DNA from: JAVVTR01 sp036653535
GTDB taxonomy: Bacteria > Bacteroidota > Bacteroidia > Bacteroidales > P3
Assembly: GCA_036653535.1 (NCBI GenBank)
Contig: JAVVTR010000007.1
Coordinates: 1 to 64,000, forward strand
Reading direction: 5' to 3'
Length of the DNA: 64,000 nucleotides
Positions 61,638-64,000 of this stretch are shown in pieces. Position numbers and translations under genes: made by a program. Under the pieces are notes generated by a model. It ran no database searches. It had not been told where the DNA came from and was given only the letters and a program-made list of their open reading frames with translations. Positions within the stretch are counted from its first letter, which is position 1; every line of letters begins with the position of its first letter.

Positions 61638-62312
61638 ATGAGTGTAAAAGAAGAAAATAAAAATAAATTGACTGCCACGGCAGCAAAGAAAGCCACAACG
61701 GAAGCCGCTACAACGGAAACCGCTACAAAAGCCACTGTGGACAAAAGCACGGCCAATGCGGTACCGGCTGGAAGTTCCACCAAAACCAAAGTTTTAGCCC
61801 TGCATGCTGCCGTTAAAGCGGCTAACATTACCTCGAAAGCAGAAGAGAAAGCGGAAGAGAAAGCAGAGGCGGTGGTAGTGGCAAACGAAGCAGAGGCGGT
61901 AAACTCGGAATCTAAGACCAAGCAAGACATAAAAGTAGAAATAGAGGCGGAACCGGAAAAAGAGCCTACGGAATCTTTCTTTTTAGAAGATACAGAATAT
62001 CTTACCTTTCTACCAAAAAAATACAAAGAACGTTCGAAATACACTCATCCGAATCCCAATGCGGTAGTAGCTTTTATGCCTGGAACTATCCGAAAAATTT
62101 TTGTTGAACCAGGCGACCTGGTAAAAAAAGGCGATAAATTAATGGTATTGGATGCCATGAAAATGAATAATGAATTACTTTCGCCCATAGATGGTGTTGT
62201 AGAAAAAATTCCAGTTTCTACGAATGAAAGTGTTCCTAAACACACTGTTTTAATAGATATACGAGCCTTGGAACACGGAGATGTTTTATCGAAAAAGAAA
62301 AAGAAAAAGTAA
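61638..62312 (+). CDS. Biotin carboxyl carrier protein with long low-complexity linker
   Basis: A 224-aa protein; ATG 61638 (MSVKEENKNK) is chosen over a GTG at 61602. The C-terminal biotinyl domain (about 145-215) has VVAFMPGTIRKIFVEPGDLV, VLDAMKMNNELLSPIDG (biotin on K175) and a second strand set VEKIPVSTNESVPKHT. The first 115 residues are almost wholly Ala, Thr, Lys, Glu and Val, a flexible swinging linker of the kind known for carriers in decarboxylase complexes but longer than usual. The protein ends in a run of six lysines. It works with the mmdA product 305 bp upstream. Confidence 0.9.
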   Translation: MSVKEENKNKLTATAAKKATTEAATTETATKATVDKSTANAVPAGSSTKTKVLALHAAVKAANITSKAEEKAEEKAEAVVVANEAEAVNSESKTKQDIKVEIEAEPEKEPTESFFLEDTEYLTFLPKKYKERSKYTHPNPNAVVAFMPGTIRKIFVEPGDLVKKGDKLMVLDAMKMNNELLSPIDGVVEKIPVSTNESVPKHTVLIDIRALEHGDVLSKKKKKK

Positions 62313-62367
62313 GATAAATAGAAGGGAACTTCTTAGAAGCTTTCTAAATTTATAAACTTCATTAGCT

Positions 62368-63906
62368 ATGGCTCTGTCCCACGATTTTCGTAATTTATTT
62401 CGGCGAAAAAAAAAGTTTCTCTTTGCAAAAATCAAAGCCAAATTTTGCATGGGGGGATTTTTCTTTTTATTGATCTTATTGGTAAGTTGTAATGCCAACC
62501 GACCGGAAAACATAGTCTACCCTTCTAGTAAAAGAACTACCGCCACTACTCTCTTCGAAGGCAAGCGCTATACCGATCCTTATCATTGGTTAGACATAGA
62601 TACTACAGAAGAAGTAAATTATTGGATGCAATCGCAAAATCGCACTACTCACGAATATATACAACAAATTCCTTTCTATATCTCTTTGGGAAATCAATGG
62701 AACGATGTACAAAGAAGTTTAGCTACGGCAGAAGAAGTAGAAAAGGCTTTTCTTTTAGATAGAGAATGGAAAGAGACTGTTTCCTCGTCCAACACTCCTT
62801 TTAATAAAAAGCAATATAGAGTAGTTAAACGAATTAAAAAAGAGACGAAAAACGAAGCACTTTCTAAAAAAACGTATAGAAAGCAAATAATTTCTTTCCG
62901 AAACCCAAAAGGCGACAGCCTCTCTCTTTGCTTATATTATTACGGAAATTTATATAAAAACGGCCATAATCCTTTAGTTTTATTACCCTATAGCCCAGGG
63001 TGTAAAGAAAGGAATTTACAAATTGCGCGAGATATTTTCTGTAAACAAGGTGGGATAATTGCTATATTGGGGGAACCAATCCAAATACAAATAATAGACA
63101 CCGCCGCCTACATAAAACAAAAAAGCAACGACAGCATAAACCTTGCTCTTACCGATTCTACTCCCTCTGTGCCAACTCCCATAAACTATCCCACCAAAAC
63201 AGTTCAAAAATTTAGTAATATTAACTATCTCGATATAATTTATGCTACAGAACTACTAATTGCTAAACAATATACGAACCCCTCTAAAATAGTTCTTTAC
63301 GGGCAAAACACTTTGGTAATTCCTACAGAAATGTGTTTTTTAAAACGTCCCGATTTATTTAAAGCCGTTGTAGCAATAGAGGAAGTGAATACAAAGCCAA
63401 GGAGAAAGAGAAAACATAGGCAACATTCTCCCAATTTCAACTACCCAAAAACGAAACTGAGCCTACAACAAATAGCTCAATTTTCCATGCAAGCGCTGAT
63501 AAAACCCATACAAAAACCCGATTATTTTTTACCTTACGATTCTTTTCTACCTATAAAAAACGCCGATAGTGCTGCGCTGGACACTAATATCATAATATTA
63601 GATACCAGCAATTTAAATAAGGTAAAAATGATAAACACAGACAGCGTAAAGATAGAAAAAATCCAAATCAAGCATAGTTTAGACACCGTGCCAAAGGAAA
63701 TTTTACGTGCTTTTTTTGCTGCAACCACACAAAAACCTCAAAAATATCCTGCTTTTTTAGCGGTCTTAATACATCAAAATAAATTAATCGCCTATCTTCA
63801 AAGCATACAACAACCCAATCCCAATCCTATTCTACTAAGCAATCAAATAAAGCAAACAGAAATTTGGAGCTTTATTTTTTATCATTTAGGATTAAATTTA
63901 AAATAG
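62368..63906 (+). CDS. Lipoprotein resembling a degenerate prolyl oligopeptidase (pseudo-peptidase)
   Basis: A 512-aa predicted lipoprotein (hydrophobic helix FFFLLILLVSC with lipobox cysteine near residue 41). The part after it matches the start of prolyl oligopeptidases: YTDPYHWLDIDTTEEVNYWM and QNRTTHEYIQQIP. The hydrolase part starts near residue 185 (ISFRNPKGDSLSLCLYYYGN) and keeps the order of family segments: QKFSNINYLDIIYATELLIA, NPSKIVLYGQNTLVIPTEM, RPDLFKAVV, YPAFLAVLIHQNKLIAYL. Where the family has GGSNGGLL with the catalytic Ser, the sequence is GQNTLVIP; the catalytic Asp/His regions are also altered. The beta-propeller of about 300 residues is replaced by fewer than 60. It is intact as a reading frame, so a non-catalytic role is likely; the function is unknown. 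Confidence 0.7.
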   Translation: MALSHDFRNLFRRKKKFLFAKIKAKFCMGGFFFLLILLVSCNANRPENIVYPSSKRTTATTLFEGKRYTDPYHWLDIDTTEEVNYWMQSQNRTTHEYIQQIPFYISLGNQWNDVQRSLATAEEVEKAFLLDREWKETVSSSNTPFNKKQYRVVKRIKKETKNEALSKKTYRKQIISFRNPKGDSLSLCLYYYGNLYKNGHNPLVLLPYSPGCKERNLQIARDIFCKQGGIIAILGEPIQIQIIDTAAYIKQKSNDSINLALTDSTPSVPTPINYPTKTVQKFSNINYLDIIYATELLIAKQYTNPSKIVLYGQNTLVIPTEMCFLKRPDLFKAVVAIEEVNTKPRRKRKHRQHSPNFNYPKTKLSLQQIAQFSMQALIKPIQKPDYFLPYDSFLPIKNADSAALDTNIIILDTSNLNKVKMINTDSVKIEKIQIKHSLDTVPKEILRAFFAATTQKPQKYPAFLAVLIHQNKLIAYLQSIQQPNPNPILLSNQIKQTEIWSFIFYHLGLNLK

Positions 63907-63918
63907 GCATAGAACAGT

Positions 63919-64000
63919 ATGAATGGATTCTACACTATTTTACTTTTAGTTCTCTCCAATATTTTTATGACTTTTGCTTGGTACGGACATTTGAAACTGG
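63919..64000 (+). CDS. DUF486 (DMT-type) small membrane protein, N-terminal fragment
   Basis: Starts at ATG 63919 and runs off the window; 27 residues are visible, beginning MNGFYTILLLVLSNIFMTFA and followed by WYGHLKL. This is the highly conserved start of DUF486, small inner membrane proteins of about 110 residues with four helices, related to drug/metabolite transporters. The gene lies 12 bp after the pseudo-peptidase stop. Confidence 0.8.
   Translation, partial: MNGFYTILLLVLSNIFMTFAWYGHLKL

Noticed and set aside
61598..62044. 148-codon minus-strand frame opposite the biotin carrier linker
   Set aside because: It is the mirror of an Ala/Lys/Glu-rich coding region, which gives long false frames on the other strand.

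Overview
The window looks like chromosomal DNA of a member of Bacteroidales (Bacteroidota) that uses the type IX secretion system, close in style to Porphyromonas-type families. The reasons are the promoter boxes of the TAnnTTTG type, the near absence of Shine-Dalgarno sequences, three very large secreted proteins of which two end in clear type A T9SS sorting domains, a PorG-like gene beside uppS, bamA and two ompH genes, and typical Bacteroidota families (IPExxxVDY, DUF3109, C69 dipeptidase, class II ribonucleotide reductase, TPR-HTH regulator). The DNA is AT-rich.

Layout. 1-2.75 kb is the end of a restriction/defence-type island: the tail of a type I HsdS, a TIR/SEFIR protein and a coiled-coil membrane protein of unknown function, stopping at a tRNA-Ser(CGA) gene. 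3-9.1 kb holds a peroxiredoxin, a NifX-like protein, a DUF1003 membrane protein with a 7-bp tandem repeat in its leader, a GtrA-like protein, a possible 42-codon membrane peptide, a GT39-like glycosyltransferase with TPRs, and YigZ. 9.6-14.2 kb (minus strand) holds ftcD and an overlapping pair best read as MurD2 and MurL, the alternative route that puts D-glutamate into peptidoglycan by epimerising the terminal L-Glu of UDP-MurNAc-L-Ala-L-Glu. 14.3-16.6 kb is a compact acetyltransferase / IbrA-like PAPS-reductase-fold / IbrB-like ParB cassette. 16.7-19.5 kb is a B12-dependent ribonucleotide reductase.

20-30.4 kb (minus strand) encodes two giant fibronectin-type secreted proteins and a TPR-HTH regulator. 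30.7-34.4 kb encodes carboxynorspermidine decarboxylase, a RecD-like helicase and GalE. 34.7-45.7 kb is an envelope-biogenesis run, all on the minus strand: a giant T9SS protein, NAD kinase, PorG-like barrel protein, UppS, BamA and two Skp/OmpH chaperones. 45.9-48.4 kb is an antiporter/glutaminase pair that fits glutamine-dependent acid resistance. It is followed by a 98-bp MITE-like element and a decayed SLC13/DASS transporter. 49-59.4 kb holds CrcB, an IPExxxVDY protein, a 2076-aa alpha-2-macroglobulin-like protein whose thioester motif is lost, a DUF3109 protein, a repeat-rich spacer and a C69 dipeptidase. 59.8-62.3 kb encodes the carboxyltransferase and biotin-carrier subunits of a methylmalonyl/propionyl-CoA (de)carboxylase. 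62.4-63.9 kb encodes a lipoprotein that looks like a collapsed, catalytically dead prolyl oligopeptidase, and the window ends inside a DUF486 gene.

Most likely under-described: the TIR plus coiled-coil membrane protein pair, the acetyltransferase-IbrA-IbrB cassette, the pseudo-prolyl-oligopeptidase lipoprotein, and the MurD2-MurL pair in this lineage. All functional statements are reading-based; no database search was run.
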